NCBI GenBank assembly: GCA_026745465.1
Contig: JACYXH010000205.1
Coordinates: 628,001-692,000 of the forward strand
Source: Lota lota
Lineage: Eukaryota > Chordata > Actinopteri > Gadiformes > Lotidae
DNA: 64,000 nucleotides
Direction of reading: 5' to 3'
The position numbers and the translations under genes are program-made. A model generated the notes under the pieces. That model was not told the origin of the DNA and ran no database searches. It saw nothing but the letters and a program-made list of their open reading frames with translations. Within the stretch, counting starts at the first letter, position 1; every line of letters begins with the position of its first letter. Of the stretch, positions 36,469 through 48,772 are shown one piece after another.

Positions 36469-39400
36469 TGTCTCAATACTATTTGACTAGGAAGTGTGCA
36501 TTCAAATCCACGTTTGCTTCAATAAGAGGTTCACAATTATAGGGGAGAGTAATAACTCTAGGTCTCCAGGTTTACAAAATCCTGCAGCTTCAGCCAAAGG
36601 TTCAACCCCACTCCTACACACGTCAAGATCAGTGTGACACATGATTACATAACAACCAGTGTGTTCCTCGTGTTTTATGTGAAAGAAAAAAAAGGAACAA
36701 TGTTGAAAAGTTACAAGTATAATCAGAAAACCTGCATAGAGGAGGAAGGGGAGGAGTAAGAGAGTCACATGCACAGGCATCTTTCTTTGCTGTGTGATCA
36801 CATAGAAAACAGTTCCACATCTTATGCTCCATTGGCTGCTTGCTCAAACCCATAAGTGCCTGGACATTGATGTATAGAGGCTCGCCATTTATACCTTTGA
36901 TCCTGCGAGTCCATGTAGACACCTGCCTGGCAACATAGTTTCGAAGACGTCATCTACTTTAAATTAATATTTACTGTTTTAGTTTTCAACTTGCTCCATT
37001 GTACCTCCACACTACATCATGTCATATTGTAGTCTACTGTTAAGTTGTGGTTTGAGTTTGTAAGTTACTAACAATGTCATGCATGACAACCGGCAGCCAG
37101 TCAATAGGACCGTCCAGAGGTTGATTTATAGCAATGAAGAAATGTGTAGATTGACAACATCAAAGGAAGGAATGAGAATTTTGAGTTATCCTGTGTCATC
37201 AGAAATCACATAGGTATTTAATAGAGACTACCTAACCATCTATCAATCGAATGTGTAGGCCTAAATATCAGTAGCTTATACTGTGTCTTTAATAATTTCC
37301 CTCCATATAGAAGGTAATTGTGTCTTCATGCCCATCAGTGGAATCCTGTTCGTATCAGTATGTGTCCAATGAGATATAGACAGGAAATTAAATTACACCC
37401 TTTTTTCTGCTTGCTCATTTACAACACAGCAACAACGTTCGCTGGGAGGAGCTATGTAAGCTCTTTGTAAGCAAATTGCACAAGTTTCCATTGGATGTTA
37501 CGGTAAGGTCAGTGATTTCTCTGCGGTTTTTCAGCCAAACTTGGCATGACATCATCACTTGCATAATGACAACGTATGCGTGGCCTTACAGATGTTGCAG
37601 CACCTCGATCACTGTTCTTTGGCTCCAGCGTTGAGCAGGAAGGCGAATTAGAAGTTAAAGCTAGAGTAGGCAATTTGGAGAAACCGGCCAGAGTAAGCTA
37701 GATTTTAAAAGTATCCATGCAAAAAATTACCATAACTCCCTTCAGACCTCTCTCAAAAGCCATTCCCCAAATAAACACATGACTAGCTCGCTTTGTGGAA
37801 GGCTCCAGTCATGCACAATAAGTGCACGGGCAGAGTGCAAGCAGGTAGGGATAGGTAGGTAGACAGACAGGTTGGCCATCCAGTCATCTCACTCAGGCTG
37901 AATGAAATGATTGGACGGTCTTATTGCAGGCATTAGTCAGCCCCAGGTACCAGATATTTTCCCTTTTTTTGTCAGAGCATTTGATTTCTTCATTGTTGGC
38001 GTGAGGTCAAAAAAAGTTTCTAAAACAAATTGCCTTTCCTAGCTTTAAGAAAGATATGCACTTAATCGTTTACTGACAATCCCTGTAAGTTTCTCCTCTT
38101 GAAGCCGCTGATCACCGTTGATGAGTCAACGTTCTTTGGAAAACCCAAGACCTGTCCTATGGTGGTGTTGCACCTCTTACAGCGAGACTCACATGCCTGA
38201 GCAGGCACTACAGCTTTTTTTTCTTGTATTTTTATTTTGTCTATTTTGTATTCTCAATTTTAAATCCTAATCCTAAAAGAGCAAATGTTTAAGGTTGGTT
38301 GTTATGTTCTGCTGAACAGGAATACTAATAATATTATCATTATGAGCTCTATTTGCAATATGGTCAATGCTTCAATCTCCCAATATCTTGATATAATTCT
38401 GTATTCGTCTTGTGGGTTATGGTGCAGAATGTGCAATACCACTGGGAAACATTTGAAAGAGTATTTAAAAGGCCCTTCCTCTGATTTGTAAATGTTCTAC
38501 AGTGTATATTATCACAGTGAGATGACTTACCTTTATCCTTCAGAGATGTGTAGCGGAGCACTTAAGCCTAAGGAGCCATAATGGCTAATCGGGCCTGATT
38601 GTCGAAGGTGACCTTTACAGAACTTCATGGTTCCTCCTCTGCACTTATAGATTGCTGAGCACAGGCAGGAGATCATTACGGCAGCAATCCTACGCAGTGA
38701 ACATTTTATGGTTCAAAGGGTGGTGATTGAACATCTTTGACTGAAAATGGAAGCTTTGCCAACGTATTTATGTAACTAGTTAACCAGTTAACTATAACCA
38801 GTTATTCAACGGTAGCATTGAGACCTAATTTCACCCGAAATAGAAATACATCAATTCCAATCCAATCCCTTCATATACTCATAACTTTGTGAGAAAAAAA
38901 AAACACACCTATACAGTAATACCTATATATGAAATTTCTTAATTTGGGTAATAGACTTTGAGTGCAAAATGATGACACCAACTCCAAGAACATAATAAAA
39001 GCATGAAAAAGCTACAATAAATATGTATTAATAGAAAATATATATTATAATGGTCAGATGTAACGTTGTGCAACAACGTGTACCGAGCCCCTCCCAGTCG
39101 GTAGGCAGGAGACTTTCAGAATTAAAACAACTCAATAACAGTGTTCTGTCCACTCTGGCTGTGCAACTGTGTGACGGTAACTGTCTCAGCGTAGTGATGT
39201 AAATAAACGTATTATAGTACGTCATTGGACCACACATTCTTAGTGCTGACACCCGTTCTGACTAGTTTCTGCTTCTACACATAGTGGTCAAGGCAACACC
39301 ATATGAAGTTGTATGGGTCTGAGATAAATCAGACCCTATATGCATGGCTTCCTTACCATTCCGCCCATGGAAATATAGACTGAAGATTTACCCCAGCAGA

Positions 39401-40869
39401 TGCTTCATGAACCACATCCGCAATGCATGTCCGTTTACCTTATATATCTGAATTAACAATCGTGTTGAACCTTTACCACTCTTCGAGTCATGCCGTGCCC
39501 CGAAACCACGATACCTGAGGCATCAAAATAACGCTTCATCGTGGTGAACGTGACTCTTGCACAATTCCCATGTAGATGCTGAACAGCCACAACTCTCGTT
39601 ATAGTTAAGCCTTTAGTTTATTGAACAGCTATTCTTTTGTTTTCAATGTTGGGGCCATTTTTGTAAGAGTGAGTCCCGTAAGACTACCCCCTTTATCGAA
39701 TCAATTACACAATTACAATTACAATCAATTACATTAGCATTAGCAATTATTTTTATAATTGATTTATTAACAATGTGGCTCGATTTGTAGGCGGCGTCAA
39801 AAAGTCAACCCCTGTTCTCTTAGTGCTGACCCGCGAATGAATAGTTCACTTAAAATACGATCATATTAAGCGTCAGGTAGCCTACGATACTTTAACATTT
39901 CCAATCTGGCAACGCTGGTACATGCTCTGATGTGCATTCTGGGATTTGAACTCCATAATAAGGATGAATTGCTGTAATATCGGCCACGGTCCACCTCCAG
40001 GTTTGCAGCAATACACGGTGTTAATTTTTTATTATTAGTTGTCATTTAAAAAAAAAAAATTGTGTTGTTATGATGTCAGGCACGTAGCCTGATTTTGCCA
40101 GATTGCAAAAGGGTTACAATGTCAACACACTGAAACCCGCATTGAGCATATTAACATAACCTAGACCACTTTCCCCGAAATCAACTACATATTGCCCTGT
40201 GATATTGCGGTTGGTGTTCACTGTGTTAAGCTGTTATTTGAATGCCACTTTGTCTCCCTCGTGCCTCAGAGTTACATTTACATAGGACAAGCGTCTGCTG
40301 TGTCTAAAGGTAGGCTAACCTTGCAGTGTGGTATTTCATCATACATCCAAGGAATAACACTGCTTTTCAGATTTAAAGAAAGGTTTACATTTTAACTAAC
40401 CACTTCTTGGTAGCGGTTGTGGATTATGGATCATCCATAATGATTCTGGAGGATATCCAAACGACCACACGTCAAACCAAATCAAATGTTGTCATTCAGG
40501 AAGATTGACTCAACGATGCCACAAAAAAAATTGCCTTGAACAAGCAAATGCACAGAAATCCAATTCGAGAAAGATGAATAGGTCTACTGATGACAGAAGT
40601 GGTTGTGGGTGGGTGTGCTGTGAGACAAGCTCCATGCGACATTGGTAAATGGGGCTCCACAGACTCCATTATGTTCAGCATGCTTTCAATTGATTTGGAG
40701 TTGGAGTCAATCAATGTAAGCTGAGTGTGCCAGTGTCACTTAAACAACACAGAGCAGCTCCTACATACAGAGACATAGTACATAAAACGGTAGGTAGGTA
40801 GATGAATGGACAGACAGAGACAGACAGATAAATAGCTGGTTGGAGATGGCTTCTATGAAGCAAATCATG

Positions 40870-40900
<31 letters not shown>

Positions 40901-40901
40901 C
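40870..40901 (+). repeat. TA/GA compound microsatellite
   Basis: A short TA run passes directly into a GA run, immediately before the AGAGGTGGGTAGAGTA repeat. Confidence 0.85.
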
Positions 40902-41070
40902 AGAGGTGGGTAGAGTAGCCAAAGATTTGACTCAAGTAAAAGTACTGTTACTTCAGAATAATATGACTCAAGTAAAAGTATAAAGTAGTCATCCAAATAA
41001 TTACTTGAGTAAGAGTACAAAAGTACTTGGTGAAAAAACTACTCAAGTACTGAGTAACTGTTGAGTAACG
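40902..41070 (+). mobile_element. fish interspersed repeat beginning CAGAGGTGGGTAGAGTA
   Basis: The segment starts with CAGAGGTGGGTAGAGTAGCC and continues with repeated ACTCAAGTAAAAGTA, ATTACTTGAGTAAGAGTA and AAGTACT words. I recognise this as a very abundant teleost dispersed repeat, probably a non-autonomous hAT-like DNA element. The matching far end (CCCACCTCTG) was not found, so it is probably one-sided or truncated. Confidence 0.6.
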
Positions 41071-41318
41071 TCTGATTCATTTTTTAACACAAGACAACAA
41101 TCAGACAGACAAAAATACAAAATAATCATCTTTAGGCAAATTATAGTTCATCCAATCAATAAAATAAATTAAAATAAATTACAAAATAGCTTCAATTAAA
41201 ATAAGTCAAGTAAATTCAAGTACTTAAAAAATAAAATAAATAAAATAATCAAAAATAAATAAGCACAAGAAACACAAATTTCCAGGCAGAACTAGAACGA
41301 GGCAGCCCATAAACTCTC

Positions 41319-41321
<3 letters not shown>

Positions 41322-41369
<48 letters not shown>
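41322..41369 (+). repeat. TG microsatellite
   Basis: A pure TG run of about 48 bp. Confidence 0.95.
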
Positions 41370-41371
<2 letters not shown>

Positions 41372-42283
41372 ACAGTGACAGAACAACAGAAGGAAACACA
41401 CACGCACACATTTCATACCAGGCATGCTGAACAGAAAACTGCACACCAGAAGGAAGCGGTCAACGTAAAATAATCAATAGGTGTTGATTAGGCCTACTCA
41501 GTACCTTTGTATTGCATGGCAAGCAACAGCCCTTTTTATGTGTGCCTAGAAATTAATACTCTGATCTGTGATTAGGCCACACTGCACATCTCACTGAGCA
41601 GAGGAAAAGAGCAGCAGTCCATAATAGATGGCCAAATAAAACAATATTGCAGGCCTAGTATCCCAGAACACAAATTAAGCGGACTGCATGTTCTCTAAAA
41701 GGCATCAGAGGAGAGTGATGTAGTTGTAGATGGGGCATTATGTTCACTTCCAGTTCCAATATCTAACAAGAAAAGTCAGCAAAAAAGTCACAATTGTCAC
41801 AAAAAATACTATTTTTAACATCACAATTCATAAAAACTTTAGAAAGTAAACCACCGATTTTGAGGTACACATTTAAAATGTGTAACATTTCAACGAGCTT
41901 GTAGTAGTCAATAGTCAATGCTGATCAATAGTGATTTCAGTAATGTTATCAATAAAATCAAATCCTATAAAAGGCTGGCCAGTCCGTACCTCTCTTTTTG
42001 TTTACAATAACTTTATTATCTACAACTAATCTAATCTTAACTCCTTCCACTCACGCCACCCAGTCAGCCAAGCTACGCTAGTTTGCATTATACAATTGCA
42101 CAGCCACTTAGAGTGGAAAGAACACTTTTGTTTAAAAAAAGAATTGTTCTGAAAGTCTCTAATCTACTTACTGGGAAAGGCTCGATCTTACACATTGCGA
42201 CTTTAAATGTTCATGGTTAAGACATGTATTGTTGAATTTAAATAAGGTATAGAAGGGAATGCAATTGGATCCTTTGGGGTTGA

Positions 42284-42657
42284 TGTCACGGGTTGCTAAG
42301 GTAGGTGTGGTGTGGAATCAGGCGCAGGAGTCAGAAGTCAAGTCCAAAATATACTTTAGTGTAAACAAGTGTGTAATCTACTCCTGAAAAAACAAACCAG
42401 GAGGAAAGCACAAAATAGCGTACCAAAAATACAGGCAGCGTAGCAACACGACATGGAACAATTACACACAACACCTAACTAACAACAAGGAAACTAAATA
42501 GGGTGCTAATTGATACATAACACAAAACAGGTGTGACAAACAGACAAAACCAATCAAACAACAAACATAGAGCGGTGGCAGCTAGTACTCCGGAGACGAC
42601 GACCGCCGAAACCTGCCCGAACAAGGGGGAGGGGCCGCCTCGGCCAAAACCGTGACA
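42284..42657 (-). repeat. 3' LTR of the Ty3/gypsy element
   Basis: 374 bp, with terminal inverted TGTCACGG/CCGTGACA. The 3' pol-fragment frame runs into it and stops at 42582. Confidence 0.93.
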
Positions 42658-43384
42658 GTACCCCCCCCTTGACGCGCGGCTCCAGCCGTGCGCCGCCCCC
42701 GGCCTCGGGGACGACCCGGAGGATGCGGAGCAGGGCGCGTAGGATGACCACGATGGAATTCGGTCAGCAGGGACGGATCCAGAATGTCCCTCCTCGGCAC
42801 CCAGCACCGCTCCTCCGGACCGTACCCCTCCCACTCCACGAGATATTGGAGACCCCCCATCCGGCGTCTCGAATCCAGGATGGTACGAACAGAGTACGCC
42901 GGAGCCCCCTCGATGTCCAACGGGGGCGGAGGAGTCTCCTCAATCTCAAAGTCCTGGAGTGGACCAGCTACCACCGGCCTGAGGAGAGACACATGGAACG
43001 AGGGGTTAATATTCTTGTAATCAACGGGCAGTTGTAACCTGTAACACACCTCGTTCAATCTTCTCAGGACTTTAAAAGGCCCCACAAACCGCCGACCCAG
43101 CTTCCGGCAGGGCAGGCGGAGGGGCAGGTTTCTGGTTGAGAGCCAGACTCGATCTCCAGGTGCGTACACTGGCCCCTCACTACGGTGTAGGTCGGCGCTC
43201 GTCTTCTGTCGACGGATGGCTCGCTGCAGATGGACGTGAGCAGCGTTCCACGTCTCCTCCGAGCGCCGCACCCACTCATCCACAGCAGGGGCCTCGATCT
43301 GGCTCTCATGCCACGGTGCCAGAACCGGCTGGTACCCTAACACACACTGGAAAGGGGTTAGTCCCGTGGAGGAGTGGCGGAGAG
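42582..43384 (-). pseudogene. retrotransposon integrase C-terminus with chromodomain (fragment)
   Basis: From the methionine at 43343 the frame gives 253 residues, and the same frame is recognisable up to the deletion junction (…[15 protein letters not shown]). A GPY/F-type motif ([13 protein letters not shown], about 84-96) is followed by a chromodomain at about 149-200 with [17 protein letters not shown]. Chromodomains of this type can steer integration through histone marks. The catalytic DDE core is absent. Relative to the upstream gag-pol frame the junction is out of frame. Confidence 0.88.
42661..42670 (-). other. polypurine tract of the retrotransposon
   Basis: The minus strand reads AAGGGGGGGG three bases before the 3' LTR. 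This is the expected place and composition for the plus-strand DNA primer. Confidence 0.8.
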
Positions 43385-45979
43385 AGCCCCCTCAAGCCAA
43401 TGCCTCCACACCTTTAGGGCCTGTACTACGGCTAACAGCTCCCTGTCCCCTACGTCATAGTTCCGCTCCGCCGGACTGAGCTTCTTAGAATAAAAAGCAC
43501 AGGGGCGGAGCTTAGGTGGTGTGCCGGACCGTTGTGAAAGCACTGCCCTGATACCGACCTCAGACGTGTCCACCTCTACTTGGAAGGGTAACGTGAGATC
43601 CGGGTGCGCTAGCACCGGAGCCGAGGTAAACAGGTCCTTCAGTCTCCCAAAGGCCCTGTCCGCCTCAGCCGACCACTGCAAGCGCACCGGACCCCCCTTA
43701 AGAAGAGACGTTATGGGAGCTGCCACCTGTCCAAAACCCCGGATAAACCTTCGGTAGTAATTCGCAAAACCCAAGAACCGCTGCACCTCTTTAACCGTAG
43801 TTGGGGTTTGCCAATTACGCACGGCGGACACTCGGTCCACCTCCATTCTCACCCCTGACGCAGACAACTGGTAACCAAAAAAGGAGACTGACTCCTGAAA
43901 GAACAGACATTTCTCGGCTTTGACATACAGGTCATGCTCCAACAGTCTCCTCAATACCCTGCGCACCAGGGCTACATGCTCGGCCCGAGTAGAACTGTAC
44001 ACAAGGATATCATCTATGTACACCACTACTCCCTGCGCCTGCATGTCCCGGAAAATCTCAGCCACAAACGATTGGAAGACTGATGGAGCATTCATTAACC
44101 CATATGGCATGACGAGATACTCGTAATGGCCGGAGGTAGTACTAAATGCTGTCTTCCACTCATCGCCCTTCCTAATGCGCACCAAGTTATATGCGCTCCT
44201 GAGGTCCAATTTTGTGAAAAACCGTGCCCCGTGTAATGACTCCGTCATGGTCGCAATCAGCGGGAGTGGATAACTATATTTCACAGTCACCTGATTGAGA
44301 CCGCGGTAATCAATACACGGACGCAAACCTCCATCCTTTTTCTTCACAAAAAAGAAGCTCGAGGACGCGGGAGAAGTGGAGGCCCGTATGTATCCCTGTC
44401 TCAGAGACTCGGCAATGTAAGTCTCCATTGCCCTTTTCTCCTCCTGTGACAAAGGATACACATGGCTCCGCGGGAGCGCAGCTCCTGTCTGGAGGTCTAT
44501 CGCACAATCCCCCTGTCTATGAGGTGGCAACCTTGCCGCTCTGGTCTTACTAAACACGAGTGCCAAATCCTCATACTCAAGCGGAATGTGCAGTGCTGGC
44601 ATCTGGTTTGGGCTCTCCACCGAGGTCGCCCCTACGGAAACACCCAGACATAGCCCCTCACACTGAGCAGACCACCCTTTAAGAGCTTTCTCTCGCCACG
44701 AAATCGTAGGATCATGGGTAATCAACCAGGGAAGCCCAAGTACCACCGGATACGCAGGAGAGTCGATCAGATAGAGTTGAATTGTCTCCTCATGACCCCC
44801 CTGCGTCATCATCCTAAGTGGCGCCGTGACCTCCCTAATTAACCCAGATCCTAACGGACGACTATCTAAGGCATGTACAGGGAAGGGTTTATCGACTGAA
44901 AGGAGAGGAATCCCTAACTTAACACAGAAATAACTATCTACAAAATTCCCAGCTGCGCCTGAATCGACTAGCGCCTTATGCTGGGAACGAGGTGCAACCT
45001 GTGGGAAACAAACAGGTAATGTAATGTGGACGACAGAAAGCTCTGGGTAAGTAGGACGCCTACTCACCTGGGAGGACTCCCCAATGTGTGACCTGCCATC
45101 TACCTCACCAGGGGACCCTCCCCAGCACCTAGCCGCAGTGTGCCCTCCGCGACCACAGTTGGTGCAGGAGACTGCCCCCCTCGGGTTCCTTCCTCTCTTC
45201 CCTCTAGCGTCAGCACCTCCAAGCTCCATCGGGCTCTGCTCGGAAGCGCTGGAGGGTGGAATGGGAGACCCCCATCTGGGACGTCCGCGGGTCGCGAGCA
45301 GGGTGTCCAGCCGAATGGCCATGTCCACCAGCTGGTCAAATGTTAGTGTAGTATCCCTGCACGCTAACTCTCTGCGGACGTCCTCCCGAAGGCTACATCT
45401 GAAGTGGTCTATGAGGGCCCTCTCATTCCAACCTGCGTCGGCCGCTAGAGTCCGGAACTCCAACGCAAACTCGCTCCTCATCCCCTGTCGGAGGTGGAAT
45501 AGACGCTCCCCCGCCGCCTTCCCCTCTGGTGGATGGTCGAAGACAGCATGGAAGCGGCGGGAGAACTCCGCATAGGTGACTGTGGCGGCGTCTATTCCCC
45601 TCCATTCGGCGTTGGCCCACTCCAACGCCTTGCCGGTGAGACAGGAGATGAGGGCGGAAACACTCTCGTATCCCGAGGGCGCCGGGTGTATGGTGGCAAG
45701 GTAGAGTTCCACTTGTAATAGGAACCCCTGACACCCGGCAGCGGTGCCGTCGTACGCCCTCGGGAGCGCGAGCCGAATCCCACTGGGTTCCGGTAGTTGG
45801 ACGGGCGGGCTGTCCGCTGGTGATGGTGCGATAGGTGGGGGTGTGGGTACCCCGCTGGTTTCCCATCGATGGAGGGTGTTCATTACGCGGTCCAAGGCGT
45901 GTCCGATCTGGTTGATACGATCCTCTTGACCGCGAAAACGCTACTCCATGATGTCGGTGGGTGCTCCTGCTGATTCCAT
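43358..45979 (-). pseudogene. retrotransposon gag-pol (gag, protease, RT, partial RNase H)
   Basis: An open frame of 845 residues runs from 45895 to 43358. The likely original gag start is an in-frame ATG at 45979, cut off by a TAG at 45943-45941 (codon 13). Counting from 45895: gag about 1-240, zinc knuckle CTNCGRGGHTAARC at 244-257, protease LVDSGAAGNFVD at 309-320, RT about 470-700 with catalytic YIDD at 626-629, and RNase H beginning at about 770 (VDTSEVGIRAVLSQ). It breaks off after the HWLEGA motif at about 832-837. The last few residues (SATPPRD) come from the out-of-frame deletion junction. Similar to fish sushi-type elements. Confidence 0.92.
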
Positions 45980-45987
45980 ATGAATAA

Positions 45988-45999
45988 GGTGTGTAATTC
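45988..45999 (-). other. putative self-priming primer-binding site
   Basis: The first bases after the 5' LTR read GAATTACACACC on the minus strand. They do not begin with TGG, as a tRNA primer match would. Ten of them (AATTACACAC) are complementary to LTR sequence at 46185-46176 (minus strand GTGTGTAATT), just downstream of a TATA-like box. Tf1/sushi-group elements are thought to prime reverse transcription with the 5' end of their own RNA, which fits this arrangement. Confidence 0.5.
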
Positions 46000-46373
46000 T
46001 GTCACGGGTTGCTAAGGTAGGTGTGGTGTGGAATCAGGCGCAGGAGTCAGAAGTCAAGTCCAAAATATACTTTAGTGTAAACAAGTGTGTAATCTACTCC
46101 TGAAAAAACAAACCAGGAGGAAAGCACAAAATAGCGTACCAAAAATACAGGCAGCGTAGCAACACGACATGGAACAATTACACACAACACCTAACTAACA
46201 ACAAGGAAACTAAATAGGGTGCTAATTGATACATAACACAAAACAGGTGTGACACCCAGACAAAACCAATCAAACAACAAACATAGAGCGGTGGCAGCTA
46301 GTACTCCGGAGACAACGACCGCCGAAACCTGCCCGAACAAGGGGGAGGGGCCGCCTCGGCCGAAACCGTGACT
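46000..46373 (-). repeat. 5' LTR of the Ty3/gypsy element
   Basis: 374 bp and nearly identical to the left copy. Its outermost base is T rather than the expected A. A TATA-like CTATTTAG sits on the minus strand at 46210-46217, about 28 bp before the predicted RNA start near 46185. Confidence 0.93.
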
Positions 46374-47329
46374 GTTGAGCTCTCTAAACATGATGTATCT
46401 CCAAGTGTAACAGGCAATTAACATGGGACCAAATAAGATGAACGTCATTGTTGACCATTTGATTGGATCGTTAAATATTTACCAAAATAATTTGGTAGAC
46501 ACCACCCTGTTGCATAATTTATATGTGGGGGTGAATAAGTCCAAACACAAATCATGGTCTCTTTAATTATCTGTATAAGTATAAGTTCTATCCAGCCTTA
46601 ACCACCAATACTAGTTTATTTGATCGGATCAATGTTTAAAATGCACTGATTATTGTTAAAAACTCCTGGTGGAGTCCCACAGAGATCAGTAATTGGCCCG
46701 GTTCTCTTTTCCTCTGCACTCAAATGTTATCTAGAGGCCTTGATAATGTTTGAGGTCAGCACTGCCACTCCAGCTTTATTCACACCCAACTTTATGACTT
46801 TTATTTAGTTGTTCAGCTTTAAGTTTTTCGTTTGACAGATAATGAACAAATCCGACAAACATATCTTTAAATGTCTCCTCACACTTAAAATGTCATGAAA
46901 GGTTTTTCCCAGCGGGGGGGCAAAATCAACAAAGGTAGTTGATTTTGTAGGCCAATTAGGGGGAGGTGTTTGAATGGTGAACCTCTAATGGTGAACCTCT
47001 GGCCATTATCTCCATGATGACTGGAGAACGCTATTGATCCGCGTGATGACAGCGATAAAATATTTTTGATAAGCTTCTTCCCGAATAACAAATGTTGTGT
47101 TTATGTGGGTTGCAGGCAGCTGACAGTGGAGAAACCAGCTCTAATTTTAGAAAATAGAAGCAATGCAATGAGTTAGAAATACAATCCCTGTTTTTTTAAA
47201 TATCTTTAGACCAGAGAATACAGAAATTAACATGAAATAGATTTTCTTTTAAAAAGAAGGTCTGCACAAGCTGTCTCCACAAAGAGAGCTTGGAAAGGGG
47301 TGTTGCATAAAGTACACTATTTATGTGTC

Positions 47330-47550
47330 TGTGCGTATGCGTGTCTGTGAGCGTGTGCATGTGTGTGTGCATATGTGTTTCTGTGAATATGTACGTATGT
47401 GTGAGTGTGTGCATGCATGTGTGTGCATATGCATGTCTGTGAGTGTGTGTATGTGTTTGTAAGCGTGTCTGTGAGTGTGTGCATGTGTGCATCTGTTTGA
47501 ATGCCTGTCTGTGCGTATGTGTTTCTGTGTGCGTGCATGTATGCATGCTG
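47330..47550 (+). repeat. degenerate TG/TGTGCATG tract
   Basis: About 220 bp of GT-rich sequence broken by GCATG, GTCTGTGAG and GTATG words. An old, decayed microsatellite that has become a loose minisatellite. Confidence 0.85.
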
Positions 47551-47936
47551 TGGAGGGGATGGGGACCTTATAGACATACTAAGGTCCCAATCTTAGTGTG
47601 TAATCATGTGTTAACAATACTAAGCAGAACGCTCCTCTGGGACTGAGTGAGACGTTACACAAGGGGCCTTTCAATGCCAGGCTATTCATTTTATTGGACA
47701 ATGTTGCCGTAGAGTGTGGGTAATAGCCTGTCATTGAGAGCTGTGCGTCGTGGCAGGGAGATCAGCCATTATGTAGAAGGGGGAGCTGTTCTCGCTGGCA
47801 TGCGTTGGCAGGAGATACAGTACATGGCTAGGTGTCACTCAGGCCCCCAGGGGCCATGTGCGTCGGAGCACCCACATGGTCGTATTATCTGGCTCAGTGC
47901 ATACTGCACAGCATGCCACATAATTGATACACTGTT

Positions 47937-47979
47937 TTACATTTGACGTTATTAAACTATCTAATAACGTCAAATGTAA
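47937..47979. repeat. perfect inverted repeat, 18-bp arms
   Basis: Arms TTACATTTGACGTTATTA (47937-47954) and its exact complement (47962-47979) flank a 7-bp loop. Each arm contains TGACGT, so two facing CRE/ATF-like half-palindromes are present. Confidence 0.9.
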
Positions 47980-48717
47980 GTAAATGTAATGTAATGCGTT
48001 GTTAAAAGAGGTTTGGGACATATGGAAAATATGCTATGTTAAAACTAGAAGATAATGTTTTGGGCGGTTTAGGAAGGAATTGGTATACTTCAAATTATAG
48101 CCGGTTTCCGTGATCTCTTGTTTTTATGCATTCTATGAAGACACATCTTGAGACACACACAAAAAAAACAATATACAAAGGTCATTTAACAAATGATGCC
48201 CTCACTATATATTTTATATTCTCTTCCAATGCAGTCAGGGCTGCATTCCAAGAGTCAGTCTGGTGATTCGGCCTCGCACTTCCTGCTAAATTTCCAAATG
48301 TTTTTCCTTGATCTCCATTGTACTCGCTGTTCCAATTGTCTGATGCTCGACAAGAGGCTTAATTGTTCGGCAAATCATCTTGGGTTGCCGAGGATACATC
48401 AGTGTATTCTAACAACAAGTGTTGTAGTGACATTACATATCACGCCTCTGTATGGCCGCAAATATCAAACAGGTTTTGTTACAAAGCCTGAAGATTGTGA
48501 TTGGTCCGATCACCAACAGGCAACGTCACCTTAAATTATGCTGAGGCAGCTCAGCTGTCCCAACTATCTCAATTCAGCATCTCTCCTTTATCGTGCTGTT
48601 GCTTGAAGCTCATTGGCCATCAAAATGAAGGGCTATTTCCTAATATCATCAATGTCTCAAGTATGGACGAGGAGTTCTGATGAGCAACAACAGACACGTC
48701 GCACTGCAGCCTGAAAA

Positions 48718-48718
<1 letters not shown>

Positions 48719-48748
<30 letters not shown>

Positions 48749-48772
48749 ACAGACACACAAACACACACGCAC
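48719..48772 (+). repeat. CA microsatellite, interrupted
   Basis: ACGC and CA repeats with GACA interruptions. Confidence 0.85.

Larger units (their letters stand above)
42279..46378 (-). mobile_element. Ty3/gypsy chromodomain LTR retrotransposon (Tf1/sushi-like), internally deleted
   Basis: Two 374-bp direct LTRs (42284-42657, 46000-46373) start TGTCACGG and end CCGTGAC(A/T). They are flanked by the 5-bp target-site duplication GTTGA (42279-42283 and 46374-46378). The coding strand is minus, so the 5' LTR is the right-hand one. Internal order: gag with zinc knuckle, aspartic protease, reverse transcriptase and the start of RNase H; then a deletion junction near 43384-43390; then integrase C-terminus with GPY/F-type motif and chromodomain; then polypurine tract and 3' LTR. 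The chromodomain and domain order place it with vertebrate chromoviruses. The LTRs differ at only about five positions, so the insertion is recent. The element cannot be autonomous: integrase core is missing and gag has an early stop. Confidence 0.93.
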
